Origin: Alcanivorax sp.
GTDB taxonomy: Bacteria; Pseudomonadota; Gammaproteobacteria; Pseudomonadales; Alcanivoracaceae
Direction of reading: 5' to 3'
NCBI GenBank assembly: GCA_017794945.1
Contig: CP051239.1
Span: forward strand, 1 to 64,000
Length of the DNA stretch: 64,000 bases
Translations under genes and position numbers: made by a program
The notes under the pieces: model-generated
Databases searched by the model: none
Told to the model about the DNA's origin: nothing
The model's input: the letters and a program-made list of their open reading frames with translations, nothing else
Shown here: positions 26,595-37,224 of the stretch, one piece after another
Position numbering within the stretch: position 1 is the first letter of the stretch
How the letters are laid out: every line of letters starts with the position of its first letter

Positions 26595-26939
26595 TCTGGT
26601 TCCTTAAAGTCCGCTGCAAGCTGCAAGCTTCAAGCCGCAAGCTGGCCGTGCCGGCTGCGGGGCCGTGCCCTATGCGGCGATACAGGATGCAGGATTCAGG
26701 ATACAGCGCGAATAATGTCGCAGTGATCTGGTACGCCATGCCCGCGCACAACGGCTAAGCGCGGGTATGGCCTTTACGCCGCATATGACCTTTCCGCGCT
26801 GTATCCTGAATCCTGCATCCTGTATCACCGGCACGGCCTGTGAGCCGGCACGGCCAGCCTGCGGCTTGCGGCTTGCGGCTTGTAGCTACGGGCCCGTGCC
26901 TTACAATGCTCCCATCCTATCAGACGACAACGTGACGCC
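26595..26939. other. 345-base divergent gap dominated by a giant hairpin
   Basis: No gene. A large inverted repeat fills the gap. A plausible arsC promoter lies at its right end: TTGTAG (26880-26885), 16 bases, TACAAT (26902-26907). Confidence 0.75.
26613..26886. repeat. Giant inverted repeat between yihY and arsC
   Basis: The inner arms 26679-26709 and 26796-26826 are perfect 31-base reverse complements built from GGATACAG/GGATGCAG-like units. Complementarity continues imperfectly outward to about 26613 and 26886 through GGCCGTGCCGGCT and CTTGCGGCTTG units. The spacer holds its own palindrome (26735-26747 with 26759-26771, one mismatch). A fragment of the CATCCTGTATCCTGCATCC motif also occurs at 63440-63465. 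Confidence 0.85.
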
Positions 26940-27910
<971 letters not shown>

Positions 27911-27931
27911 ATTGAATCAAGGGGGAACACC

Positions 27932-28273
27932 ATGCTGAGCGCCCTGCTGCGCATCACCTATATTCTGCTGCTGGTTCTCGGCATCGCCGGCCTGTTCTGG
28001 TTCGCGCCGCCGGATACGCCCACCTTCGCCGGCGTGATCATGGCGGCGGTGCTCTATGGCCCCCTGTTACTGATGGCGGCGGCGCCGATCACCCTGCATC
28101 CGCGTTCGCTGACCTGGCTGTGCTTCCTGCTGCTGTTCTATTTCTGCGGCTATGTGGTGCAGTGCCTGAACCCGCCGCCGGTGCGCACCCTGGCCATCGT
28201 TCAGGTGTCGCTGACGGTGGTGCTGTTCCTGCTCGCCATGCAGCTCATGCGCCGGGGCGGCCGTGCGGATTGA
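27932..28273 (+). CDS. DUF2069 membrane protein
   Basis: The 113-residue product has four hydrophobic segments and the family segment LYGPLLLMAAAPITLHPRS. It is a small inner-membrane protein of unknown function that typically follows wrbA. It overlaps the next gene by 11 bases. Confidence 0.85.
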   Translation: MLSALLRITYILLLVLGIAGLFWFAPPDTPTFAGVIMAAVLYGPLLLMAAAPITLHPRSLTWLCFLLLFYFCGYVVQCLNPPPVRTLAIVQVSLTVVLFLLAMQLMRRGGRAD

Positions 28274-28940
28274 TGACCAGCTTCACATCGATACGCCGGA
28301 GGGCGCACGCCTGACGCTGTCCCTGGCCGGGCCGTTGCCGCGCGCCCTCGCCTACGGGATCGATCTGGCGATTCGCGGCCTGGCGCTGGCGCTGGTCGCC
28401 ATTCCGCTGATGCTGTTCGGGCGCGGCGGCATGGGCCTCTACCTGGTGCTGCTGTTCTTGATGGAATGGTTTTACCCGGTGCTGTTCGAAGCGCTCTGGC
28501 AGGGTCGCACCCCCGGAAAGCGCATGATGGGTCTGGCGGTGGTGCACGGCAACGGCGCGCCGCTGGGGTTTAACGGCAGCCTGGTGCGCAACCTGCTGCG
28601 CACCGCCGATCTGTTTCCGATGTTCTATCTCACTGGTTTTGTGGTGATGCTGATCACCCGGCGCGCGCAGCGCCTCGGCGACCTGGCCGCCGACACCCTG
28701 GTGATTCACACACCGCCGGCGCGCCCGGCGCGGCCCCACCAGGACGGTGACAGCGAGGCGCCGGACTGGCCGCTGAGCCGCGACGACCAGCTGGTGTTGC
28801 TGGCGTTCACCGACCGTGGCGCGCGGCTCTCCGCCGAACGTCAGGAAGAACTGGCCGCCCTCGCCTACCCGGAGCTGGCGCCCACCGCCGCCCGGGCAAA
28901 ACTGCAACGGGTGGCGCGGCACGTGCTGGGGGGCGCATGA
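28263..28940 (+). CDS. RDD-family membrane protein
   Basis: A 225-residue protein with the RDD core: ALAYGIDLAIRGLALALVA, then FEALWQGRTPGKRMMGLAVV and RRAQRLGDLAADTLVI. There are about three membrane segments (30-145) and a soluble C-terminal tail. Its function is unknown; it starts the membrane cluster running to 35059. The GTG start overlaps the preceding gene, and it overlaps the next by ATGA. Confidence 0.9.
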   Translation: MRIDDQLHIDTPEGARLTLSLAGPLPRALAYGIDLAIRGLALALVAIPLMLFGRGGMGLYLVLLFLMEWFYPVLFEALWQGRTPGKRMMGLAVVHGNGAPLGFNGSLVRNLLRTADLFPMFYLTGFVVMLITRRAQRLGDLAADTLVIHTPPARPARPHQDGDSEAPDWPLSRDDQLVLLAFTDRGARLSAERQEELAALAYPELAPTAARAKLQRVARHVLGGA

Positions 28941-29926
28941 GGCAAAGCCAGTTTGAGCAACGTTATCGGCCCCAATGGGAGAGGCTGGAAACCAGCCTCG
29001 CCGCCCTGGAAGCCCGCCGCCGCCCCAACGCGGCGGCGCTCACCGATTTCACCGCCGACTACCAGAGCCTCTGCCACCAGTTGGCGCTGGCCCGCGAACG
29101 CGGCTACAGCCTGGCGCTGCAGGACTACCTCAACGACCTGATGCTGCGCGCCCATCGCCAGCTGTACCGCTACCGCACCCCGCTGCTGCCCGGGCTGGTG
29201 GCCTTTTTCACCGGTGGGTTCCCGCGCGCGGTGCGTCACCAGTGGCGCTGGCATCTGGTCAGCACGCTCTGCTTCGTGCTCTCCGCCGGTCTGGTCTGGG
29301 CGATGATCCTGCACGACCCGGAGCTGGTGCACACCGTGGTCGGCCCGCAACAGGTGGCCGAGCTGGAAGAGATGTACCACCCGGACCTGCGCGACGTCAG
29401 CGGCCGGGACCGCCAGGACGACGTGATGATGTTCGGCTACTACATCTACAACAACATCGGCATTGCCTTCCGCACCTTCGCCGGCGGCCTGCTGCTGGGG
29501 GTGGGCGCGCTGGTGGCCATGCTGTTCAACGGCAGCTTCTTCGGCGCCGCCGCCGGGCACCTGACCCTGGCCGGCGCCGCGCAGCCCTTCTTCACCTTCG
29601 TGATCGCCCACGGCGCGCCGGAGCTGATCGCCATCTTCCTGGCCGGCGGCGCCGGCCTGCGCATGGGCTGGGCGGTACTGGCGCCCGGTTCCTGGCGCCG
29701 GGTGGACGCCCTCAGGCGCGCCGCGACCGAATGCCTGCCGGTGATGTACGGCGTGTTCGCGCTGCTGGTGCTGGCCGCGTTCATTGAGGCGTTCTGGTCG
29801 TCCCGGGAACTGGCGCCGCAGATCAAATACGGCGTCGGCGCCGCCTGCTGGGCGCTGCTGGTGTTGTACCTGCTGTTCGCCGGCCGGCAACGCCGGCGTC
29901 AGGGAGGGCCGCATGGATCTGAATAA
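28937..29926 (+). CDS. SpoIIM/stage II sporulation protein M-like membrane protein
   Basis: A 329-residue protein with a soluble N-terminal helix region (1-95) and about five membrane segments, including the SpoIIM-type NNIGIAFRTFAGGLLLGVG and HGAPELIAIFLAGGAGLRMG motifs. Non-sporulating bacteria carry this domain next to RDD and MoxR genes; its function is not established. It overlaps the following gene by 14 bases. Confidence 0.88.
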   Translation: MRQSQFEQRYRPQWERLETSLAALEARRRPNAAALTDFTADYQSLCHQLALARERGYSLALQDYLNDLMLRAHRQLYRYRTPLLPGLVAFFTGGFPRAVRHQWRWHLVSTLCFVLSAGLVWAMILHDPELVHTVVGPQQVAELEEMYHPDLRDVSGRDRQDDVMMFGYYIYNNIGIAFRTFAGGLLLGVGALVAMLFNGSFFGAAAGHLTLAGAAQPFFTFVIAHGAPELIAIFLAGGAGLRMGWAVLAPGSWRRVDALRRAATECLPVMYGVFALLVLAAFIEAFWSSRELAPQIKYGVGAACWALLVLYLLFAGRQRRRQGGPHGSE

Positions 29927-31418
29927 GCTCAACGCCCGCCTGGCACCCCGCTCCTGCTGGCAGGCCATGGATATGGGCACGCGCCTGTACCGGCACTGGT
30001 GGCGGTCGGCGGCGCTGGTGTGGCTGGTGTTCACCGGGCTGCCCTTCGTGGCGCTGGCCGGCCTTGCCGCCGCCGGGCAGAGCCTCTGGCCTATGCTGCT
30101 GTTCTGGTGGCTCAAACCACTGTGGGAAAGGCCGCTGCTGGCGTTCTACAGCCGCGCCCTGTTCGGCGACTATCCCAGCCCCTGGGCCCTGCTCAAAGGG
30201 TTCCGGGAGTACGGTTTGAACGGGCTGTTCGGCCAGCTCACCTGGCGGCGGCTGAGCCCGGCGCGGGGCATGCTCACCGGTGTCTGGCAGTTGGAAGGCA
30301 ACCGCGGCGACGCCGCTTCCGGACGCATCGCCGTGTTGCTGCGCGCCCCCGGCCAGCGCCCGGCCACGCTGACGTTCACCCTGCTCACTCTTGAGCACCT
30401 GATGACGGTGGCGCTGATTCTGCTGGCGATCACCCTGGCGCCCTGGCAGTTCAACCTGGAGTTCAGCGTCTGGTTCGGCGAGCAGAGCCGCCTGCATTGG
30501 GCCCTGGGCAACCTGTTCTGGTATCTGGTGCTGACCGTCACCGAACCGCTTTATGTGGCCACCTCCTTCGCCCTCTATCTGAATCAGCGCACCCATCTGG
30601 AAGGCTGGGACCTGCAGCTGGGCTTGACCCGCATCGGCAAGCGCCGCGCCGCCCTGGGCCTGAGCCGGGGCGCCGGGGCGCTGGCCCTGATGGTGCTGTG
30701 CCTGGGCGGCCTGCCGGCGCCGGGCAACGCCGGGCAACCGGACAGCGACGCTGGCGACAGCAAGCAGCAGGCGGTGGAACTGCTCGCTTCGGACACCTTC
30801 ATGCCCATGGAGCTGCGCGAAGAGCGCCGCTTGCGGGAACCGTTCCGCGACGACGACGGCGACAGCTGGTGGCGGGACCTGCTGCAACGGCTGATCGACG
30901 GCCAGCGGGACAACGAGCGGGGCGACCCGCTGGCGCTGCCGGAAGGTCTGATCCACGCCATCGGCTGGACGCTGCTGGTGGCGCTGCTGGCGGTGGTCGC
31001 CTGGGCCCTGTTGCGCCGCCTTCCCGGCTCGCCGCTGCGCCAGCGCCCCACCGCCATGCCGGTCCAGGTGGCGGGCCTGGACACCCGCGCCGAGAATCTG
31101 CCGGCGGATCTGGCCGGCGCCCTGGACGACGCCCTGCGCCGGGGCCGGGTGCGCGAGGCCCTGGCGCTGCTGCTGCGCGACACCCTGGTGACCTTCTTCC
31201 GCCAGCACCCCACGCCGCTCACCCCCGGCGCCACCGAGCAGGACTGCCTGCGCGCCTACCGGCGGCTGCTGGGGGACACCCCGGCGGTGGCCTACCTGGG
31301 CCGGCTCACCGAGGCCTGGACCCACACCGCCTGGGCGCACCGCCCCACCACGCCGGAACAGGTCCAGGCGCTCCATGATCAGTGGCGCGAACTGCGCCCG
31401 GCGGAGGGGAAGACATGA
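29913..31418 (+). CDS. Membrane protein with C-terminal DUF4129 domain
   Basis: A 501-residue product with about five hydrophobic segments in residues 30-280, a charged periplasmic or cytoplasmic stretch (about 285-350), one more membrane helix (LIHAIGWTLLVALLAVVAWALL) and a C-terminal DUF4129-like helical domain (ALDDALRRGRVREALALLLRD...). DUF4129 also occurs at the end of transglutaminase membrane proteins in MoxR clusters; no transglutaminase domain is present here. Start at 29913 was chosen for the AGGGAGG site. The ATGA overlap couples it to the next gene. Confidence 0.8.
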   Translation: MDLNKLNARLAPRSCWQAMDMGTRLYRHWWRSAALVWLVFTGLPFVALAGLAAAGQSLWPMLLFWWLKPLWERPLLAFYSRALFGDYPSPWALLKGFREYGLNGLFGQLTWRRLSPARGMLTGVWQLEGNRGDAASGRIAVLLRAPGQRPATLTFTLLTLEHLMTVALILLAITLAPWQFNLEFSVWFGEQSRLHWALGNLFWYLVLTVTEPLYVATSFALYLNQRTHLEGWDLQLGLTRIGKRRAALGLSRGAGALALMVLCLGGLPAPGNAGQPDSDAGDSKQQAVELLASDTFMPMELREERRLREPFRDDDGDSWWRDLLQRLIDGQRDNERGDPLALPEGLIHAIGWTLLVALLAVVAWALLRRLPGSPLRQRPTAMPVQVAGLDTRAENLPADLAGALDDALRRGRVREALALLLRDTLVTFFRQHPTPLTPGATEQDCLRAYRRLLGDTPAVAYLGRLTEAWTHTAWAHRPTTPEQVQALHDQWRELRPAEGKT

Positions 31419-32728
31419 GCCGGCGGCGCGGCAAATTCTGGGGCGCCCTGGCGCTGCTGCTGGTGGCCGCCGCCCTGGTGTTCTATGTCTGGGCCACCGA
31501 ACCGGTGCGCTACATGGCGCCGGCGGCGCCGGACGCCTCGGTGCGCGGCAACCCCTACCTGGCCGCGCAGACCCTGCTGGAAAACTGGCAGCGCCCCACC
31601 CGCCGGATCTTCAGCACCGGCGCCCTGTTTCCACTGCCGGACACCGGCACCACCCTGATTCTGGATGAATACCGGGGAGAGCTGGGCAGCGGCCGGATCG
31701 ACGCCCTGTTCGACTGGGTGCAACGCGGCGGTCATCTGATCGTCGCCGCCCGCCCCGCCTATCACTACGTGGCCGACGATACCGAAGACCAGGACGAGGA
31801 CGTCGACCGGAACGGCGGCAACGACGACCCGTTGCTGACCCCGTTCGGGCTCCACGCGGTGGCGGTGGAAACGGAACAGGACGACGACCCCTTCGCCACG
31901 CTGCTGAACCGCTTCCAGCCCATGGAGAGCCTGTTCCTGGAGTATTGTCTGGGCGACAACGACGGCGAGTTGCCGCCGCAGTGCGAGGCGCTTACCTGCG
32001 AAGCGCCACCGTTACCGGCGCCGGCGACCTGGGTGTTCGCGGACGGCGACCGGCGGCAACTGCTGGCCTCGCCGGGCCAGGCCTTGCGGCATCGCCCCAC
32101 CGACCTGCTGCCGGCGTTGCCGTCGTCCCAGGCCGCCAACGCGGAGGGCGCGCAGTTGGTCCACCTGTCCTGGGGCGACGGGCAGCTGACCGTGCTCGCC
32201 GGCCTGACCCTGTGGGACAACCAGCACCTGCATTATTTCGACCACGCCTGGCTGCTGGAGCAGCTGATCGGCGACGGCCCGGTGTGGTTCGTCCAGGGCA
32301 TCGACATGCCGCCGCTGCCGCTGTGGCTGTGGCAGCACGCCTGGCCGCTGATGCTGGCCCTGCTGCTCGCCCTGGCGGCCTGGCTGTGGCGGCGCCTGCC
32401 GCGCCCCGGGCCCCAGTGGCACGCCGCCGAAGCCGACCGCACCGATTACCTCGGCCACTTGCTGGCGCTGGGCCATTTCCACTGGCGCACCGGCCAGAGC
32501 GAGCGACTGACGGCGCCGCTGCGCGACAGCGCACGGCGGCGCCTGAACCTGCTTCACCCGGACCAGGACCGGGCCCTGGCGATCGCCGCCGAGCGCCTCG
32601 GCCTGCCCGAAGCCGATTTGCGCGACGCCCTGGAAAGCGGCGGCGACACCCCACAACCGCGTCCCCGGGACCGCCAGCAATGGGCCGACCGGGTGGCGCT
32701 ACTGCAAACCCTTAGGAGCCGTTTATGA
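31415..32728 (+). CDS. DUF4350-type membrane protein
   Basis: A 437-residue product with one N-terminal helix (GALALLLVAAALVFYVWA), an extracytoplasmic domain with NPYLAAQTLLENW and TLILDEYRGEL..LFDWVQRGGHLIVAAR features of the DUF4350/glutamine-amidotransferase-like fold, and a second helix near residue 305 (WPLMLALLLALAAWLW). The cytoplasmic tail is helical. It probably works with the DUF4129 protein; the pair is typical in MoxR gene sets. Confidence 0.83.
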   Translation: MSRRRGKFWGALALLLVAAALVFYVWATEPVRYMAPAAPDASVRGNPYLAAQTLLENWQRPTRRIFSTGALFPLPDTGTTLILDEYRGELGSGRIDALFDWVQRGGHLIVAARPAYHYVADDTEDQDEDVDRNGGNDDPLLTPFGLHAVAVETEQDDDPFATLLNRFQPMESLFLEYCLGDNDGELPPQCEALTCEAPPLPAPATWVFADGDRRQLLASPGQALRHRPTDLLPALPSSQAANAEGAQLVHLSWGDGQLTVLAGLTLWDNQHLHYFDHAWLLEQLIGDGPVWFVQGIDMPPLPLWLWQHAWPLMLALLLALAAWLWRRLPRPGPQWHAAEADRTDYLGHLLALGHFHWRTGQSERLTAPLRDSARRRLNLLHPDQDRALAIAAERLGLPEADLRDALESGGDTPQPRPRDRQQWADRVALLQTLRSRL

Positions 32729-33690
32729 CCAGCCAGACGGAACAGGCCGGCGCCCTGGCGCGCCGCATCGAAGAACAGCTCAACCAGGTGCTGGTGGGCC
32801 AGCCGGCGATCACCCGGCAGGTGCTGATCGCCCTGATCACCGGCGGCCATGTGCTGATCGAAGGCGTGCCCGGGCTCGGCAAAACACTGCTGGCACGCAG
32901 CCTGGCGCGGGTGCTGGAGCTGGACTTTCAGCGCATCCAGTTCACCCCGGATTTGATGCCCTCGGACGTCACCGGCCACGCCCTGTTCGACAGCCAGAGC
33001 GGCGATTTCCGGGTGCGCAAAGGGCCGGCGTTCACCAACCTGCTGCTCGCCGACGAGATCAACCGGGCACCGGCCAAGACCCAGGCGGCGCTGCTGGAAG
33101 TGATGCAGGAACGCCAGATCACCATCGAGGGCGAGAGCTTTCCGCTGGCGCCGCCGTTCGTGGTGCTGGCCACCCAGAACCCGCTCGACCAGGAAGGCAC
33201 CTACCCGCTGCCGGAAGCGGAACTGGACCGCTTCCTGTTCAAGATTCTGATCGACTACCCGGACCAGGAACACGAATCCCGAATGGTGGAGATGGTGCTC
33301 GACGGGCGATTGCCGGACAGCCTGGACGCCGCGCAGCTGACCCCGGTCACCGACGCCGCCGGCATCCTGGAACTGACCCGCAGCGCCGAACAGGTGCTGA
33401 TCGACCCGGCCATCGTCGACTACCTGCTGCGCCTGGTGCGCGCCACCCGCGAGCACCCCAGCCTGATCCAGGGCGGCAGCCCGCGCGCCAGCATCGCCCT
33501 GGCACGCACCGCCAAGACCCAGGCGTTGCTCAACGGCCGCGACTTCGTGGTGCCCGACGACGTCAAAGCGGTGGCGGCGCCGGTGCTGCGCCACCGCCTG
33601 CGCCTGGGCGTGGACGCGGAACTGGAAGGCCAGACCGTGGAGTCGGTGCTGGCGCAATTGCTGGAGCAAGTGGAGGCGCCACGGCAATGA
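32725..33690 (+). CDS. MoxR-family AAA+ ATPase
   Basis: A 321-residue ATPase with Walker A GVPGLGKT, Walker B LLLADEINRAP, sensor 1 ATQNP and the MoxR-specific EGTYPLPEAELDRFL segment, plus a C-terminal lid. MoxR ATPases act as chaperone-like machines that mature or disassemble complexes together with VWA-like partners; here the DUF58 gene downstream is the likely partner. It overlaps the DUF4350 gene by ATGA. Confidence 0.96.
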   Translation: MTSQTEQAGALARRIEEQLNQVLVGQPAITRQVLIALITGGHVLIEGVPGLGKTLLARSLARVLELDFQRIQFTPDLMPSDVTGHALFDSQSGDFRVRKGPAFTNLLLADEINRAPAKTQAALLEVMQERQITIEGESFPLAPPFVVLATQNPLDQEGTYPLPEAELDRFLFKILIDYPDQEHESRMVEMVLDGRLPDSLDAAQLTPVTDAAGILELTRSAEQVLIDPAIVDYLLRLVRATREHPSLIQGGSPRASIALARTAKTQALLNGRDFVVPDDVKAVAAPVLRHRLRLGVDAELEGQTVESVLAQLLEQVEAPRQ

Positions 33691-33718
33691 TCGCCTTCGG
33701 CTCGATACAGGAGGCCGC

Positions 33719-35059
33719 ATGCCGATAAGGCCCGGACAGCGCCTGATTCAGGGCCTGCTGGTGTGGGCGGCACTCGCCGTCTTGCCGCTGGTGGCGCGCG
33801 CCTGGCTGCCGGAGCTGGCGGCGCCGGCGTTGCTGGCCTGGGCCGGCCTGGGGCTGGCCGGCGCGCTGTGGGCGCTGGACGATCTGCGCCGGCTGCGCGC
33901 ACGCCCGACGCCGGCAGCGGAGCGGCGGCTGCCAGCGGCGCTGGCGGTGGGCATCGCGCACACCGTGACGCTGACGCTCGACAGCGACGGGGCCGCTCCG
34001 GGTGAACCCTGGCTGGTGGCCGATCACCACCCACCGGACGATCCGCTCACCGGGCTGCCGCGCACTCTGATGCCGAGCACCGGCCACGACCGAACCGAGG
34101 TGCGCTACCGCTACCGGCCCACCCGGCGCGGCACCGTGCGCTTCGGCGATATCGAGCTGTGGCTGCCGTCGCCGCGCGGCCTCTGGCAACAGCGCCGGCG
34201 CATCGCCGCCGAGCGCCGGGTGCCGGTCTATCCCGATTTTTCCCCAATCGCCCGCACCGCCCTGGCGGTGGACAAAAGCCGTGGCCGGTTCGGCGCCCGG
34301 GTGCAACCACGCCGGGGCGAGGGGCTGGAATTCCATGAGCTGCGCGACTACCAGGCTGGCGACAGTCCGCGCCGCATCGACTGGAAAGCCAGCGCCCGCC
34401 GCCAGCGGCTGATCACCCGCCACTATCAGGACGAGCAGAACCAGAGCGTCTGGGTGCTGCTCGACGGCGGCCGCCGCATGGCCTTGCCGATCGGCGACCT
34501 GACCGCGTTCGATCATGGCCTTAACGCCGCTCTGCTGCTGGCCTGGTCGGCGCTGCGCCAGGGCGACCGGGCCGGCGCCATGCTGTTCTCGGCGGAAACG
34601 CCGCGCTGGCTGGATCCGGTGCACGGCCGCAACGGCATCCAGAGCCTGCTGAAAGGGTTTTACGACGTGCACCCCGCCGACCGCGCCAGTGATTTCAGCC
34701 AGGCGGCGCGGCACTTCCACGGTCGCTGGCGGCGGCGCGCCCTGGTGGTGATCATCAGCCGCGTGCAGGCGGAAGACAGCGACGACCTGCTGGCCGCCGT
34801 GCGCATGCTGAGCCGACGCCACCTGGTGATGGTCGCCGACATGGAGCTGCCCGAGCAGGCCGCCCTGCGCCACGCCCGCGTGGTCAGCGTGGACGATGCG
34901 CTGCGCGTCACCGCCGACGCCCACGAACAACAACTGCGCCGCGCGCTGCACGCGCGCCTGCGCCACGCCGGCGCCCAACTGGTGGCCGCCACCCCCGACA
35001 CCCTCGCCGAACGCCTCGCCCAGGCCTACCAGCAACTGAAACAGGCCGGGCGCTTGTAA
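33719..35059 (+). CDS. DUF58 protein (VWA-like partner of MoxR)
   Basis: A 446-residue protein with two N-terminal hydrophobic segments (residues 15-60), a beta-rich middle part, and the DUF58 core GLEFHELRDYQAGDSPRRIDW, followed by a VWA-like domain starting VWVLLDGGRRMALP. DUF58 proteins appear with MoxR in nearly all such operons. The start has CAGGAGG in front. Last gene of the cluster. Confidence 0.93.
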   Translation: MPIRPGQRLIQGLLVWAALAVLPLVARAWLPELAAPALLAWAGLGLAGALWALDDLRRLRARPTPAAERRLPAALAVGIAHTVTLTLDSDGAAPGEPWLVADHHPPDDPLTGLPRTLMPSTGHDRTEVRYRYRPTRRGTVRFGDIELWLPSPRGLWQQRRRIAAERRVPVYPDFSPIARTALAVDKSRGRFGARVQPRRGEGLEFHELRDYQAGDSPRRIDWKASARRQRLITRHYQDEQNQSVWVLLDGGRRMALPIGDLTAFDHGLNAALLLAWSALRQGDRAGAMLFSAETPRWLDPVHGRNGIQSLLKGFYDVHPADRASDFSQAARHFHGRWRRRALVVIISRVQAEDSDDLLAAVRMLSRRHLVMVADMELPEQAALRHARVVSVDDALRVTADAHEQQLRRALHARLRHAGAQLVAATPDTLAERLAQAYQQLKQAGRL

Positions 35060-35169
35060 GAGCGGGCCTTTATGGGAGCGGGCACCACCAGGGCCTCACA
35101 CCCTGTTGACCCGGTCGGTATGTTAGCCTTTCCGGATTCCGTTTCCGGCCAAGGACGAGGAGCGCCCTG

Positions 35170-37206
35170 ATGACTGACGCCACCGAACAAAGCCCCACCT
35201 CGCAACAAAAACCCAGGGTGTTGATTAATCCGCCGGTGTTTTTCACCTCGGTGGCGATCATCGCCGCCATGGTGCTGTTTTCGGTGATCGCGCCAGGAAC
35301 GGCGGAAACCGTATTCGATAACGTCAAAGCGCGGGTAATCAGCGACGCCGGCTGGTTCTACGTGCTCACGGTGGCGGTGATCATCACCCTGGTAACCTTT
35401 TTGGCGGTGAGCCGCTTCGGCGACATCAAGCTGGGCAAGGATCACTCGGAACCGGATTACAGCTACACCTCCTGGTTCGCGATGCTGTTCTCCGCCGGCA
35501 TGGGCATCGGCCTGATGTTCTTCGGCGTGGCCGAGCCGGTGACCCACTTCACCGCCCCGCCGATGGCGGACCCGGGCACCATCGACGCCGCCAAGGAGGC
35601 GATGCGCGCCACCTTCTTCCATTGGGGCCTGCACGCCTGGAGCATCTACGCCATCGTCGGCTTGATTCTCGCCTACTTCAGTTTCCGGCACGGTCTGCCG
35701 CTGACGCTGCGGTCCGCGCTCTATCCGCTGATCGGCAAGAAAATCTACGGCCCGCTGGGCCACGCGGTGGACATCTTCGCGGTCGTGGGCACCGTGTTCG
35801 GCGTCGCCACCTCCCTGGGTTTCGGGGTCGAACAGGTGAACGCCGGGCTCAACTATCTGTTCGGGCTGCCCAAGAACGAATGGGTACAAGTCGGTCTGAT
35901 CGTCGCCATCACCGGCCTGGCCACCATCTCCGTGGTCACCGGCCTGGACGCCGGCATCCGCCGCCTGTCCGAATTGAATCTGGGGCTCGCCTTTCTGTTG
36001 CTGGCGTTCGTGCTGTTGCTCGGCCCCACGGTGTTCCTGCTCAAGGCCTATGTGCAGAACCTGGGGGATTACCTCTCCGAGCTGGTCAACATGACCTTCA
36101 ACCTCTACACCTATCAACCCAAGGTGGAAGACGGCCCGCAGGACTGGATGGGCGGCTGGACGCTGTTCTACTGGGGCTGGTGGATTTCCTGGTCGCCGTT
36201 CGTGGGCATGTTCATCGCCCGCGTGTCACGCGGGCGCACCATCCGCGAATTCGCCCTGGGCGTGATGCTGGTACCCGCCGGCTTCACCCTGTTCTGGATG
36301 ACCGTGTTCGGCGATTCCGCGATCCGCATGATTCTGGACGGTTCCTACGCGCAGTTGGCGGAGTACGTTAAGGACGACAACGCGGTGGCCTTGTTCCGCT
36401 TCCTGGAGCAGTTCCCCTGGTCGGGCTTTATTTCCGGCGTGGCCACCCTGATGGTGGTGGTGTTCTTCGTCACTTCCTCGGACTCCGGGTCCATGGTGGT
36501 GGATATGCTGGCTTCCGGCGGCCACGACGACACGCCGGTGTGGCAGCGTATTTTCTGGGCCGGCTCCGAAGGTCTGGTGGCGATCGCGCTGATGCTGGCC
36601 GGCGGGCTGCAGGCGTTGCAGTCGGCCACCATCGCCTCGGCGCTGCCGTTCTCGGCGGTACTGCTGATCGCCTGCTTCGGGCTGGTCCGGTCGTTGAAAG
36701 TGGAAGGCATCCGGCGCACCAGCTTCCAGTCCAATCTGGGCACCGCGCCGGCCACCATCCATGTCGGCCATCACACCCCCGCCGGCGCCTGGAAAACCCG
36801 CCTGCGGGGCATGGTGAGCTTTCCGGTGCGCGCCCGCGTGCTGGCGTTCCTGCGCGAGGTGGCCACTCCGGCGTTGAACGCGGTGGCCGACGAGTTGCGC
36901 GGCCACGGCCTGGACGTGGAGGTCACCGAAGGCGACGACCGCGCCACCCTGGTGGTCCGCCACGGCCAGGAGACCGACTTCCTGTACGGCGTGCGCGTGC
37001 GCGGCTACGCCCGCCCGTCGATCACCATGCGTCAGCTGGAGCACTCGAAGCGGCACGCGGACAGCGATCAGTACTTCCGCGCCGATGTCTTCCTCAGCGA
37101 AGGCGGCCAGGACTACGACCTGATGGGCTTCAGCCGCGAGCAGGTGATCAGCGACGTGCTCGACCAGTACGAGAAGCACATGCATTTCCTGCACATGCTT
37201 CGCTGA
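35170..37206 (+). CDS. betT: BCCT-family betaine/choline transporter (BetT-like)
   Basis: The 678-residue product has 12 predicted membrane segments with the BCCT glycine motif GMGIGLMFFGVAEP and the substrate-site helix YWGWWISWSPFVGMFIARVS followed by RGRTIREF. The long C-terminal tail of about 150 residues is typical of the E. coli BetT choline/proton symporter rather than BetP. It supplies choline or betaine for osmoprotection. No bet oxidation genes are visible here. Confidence 0.9.
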   Translation: MTDATEQSPTSQQKPRVLINPPVFFTSVAIIAAMVLFSVIAPGTAETVFDNVKARVISDAGWFYVLTVAVIITLVTFLAVSRFGDIKLGKDHSEPDYSYTSWFAMLFSAGMGIGLMFFGVAEPVTHFTAPPMADPGTIDAAKEAMRATFFHWGLHAWSIYAIVGLILAYFSFRHGLPLTLRSALYPLIGKKIYGPLGHAVDIFAVVGTVFGVATSLGFGVEQVNAGLNYLFGLPKNEWVQVGLIVAITGLATISVVTGLDAGIRRLSELNLGLAFLLLAFVLLLGPTVFLLKAYVQNLGDYLSELVNMTFNLYTYQPKVEDGPQDWMGGWTLFYWGWWISWSPFVGMFIARVSRGRTIREFALGVMLVPAGFTLFWMTVFGDSAIRMILDGSYAQLAEYVKDDNAVALFRFLEQFPWSGFISGVATLMVVVFFVTSSDSGSMVVDMLASGGHDDTPVWQRIFWAGSEGLVAIALMLAGGLQALQSATIASALPFSAVLLIACFGLVRSLKVEGIRRTSFQSNLGTAPATIHVGHHTPAGAWKTRLRGMVSFPVRARVLAFLREVATPALNAVADELRGHGLDVEVTEGDDRATLVVRHGQETDFLYGVRVRGYARPSITMRQLEHSKRHADSDQYFRADVFLSEGGQDYDLMGFSREQVISDVLDQYEKHMHFLHMLR

Positions 37207-37224
37207 GGGTATTGGATTGCGGCT

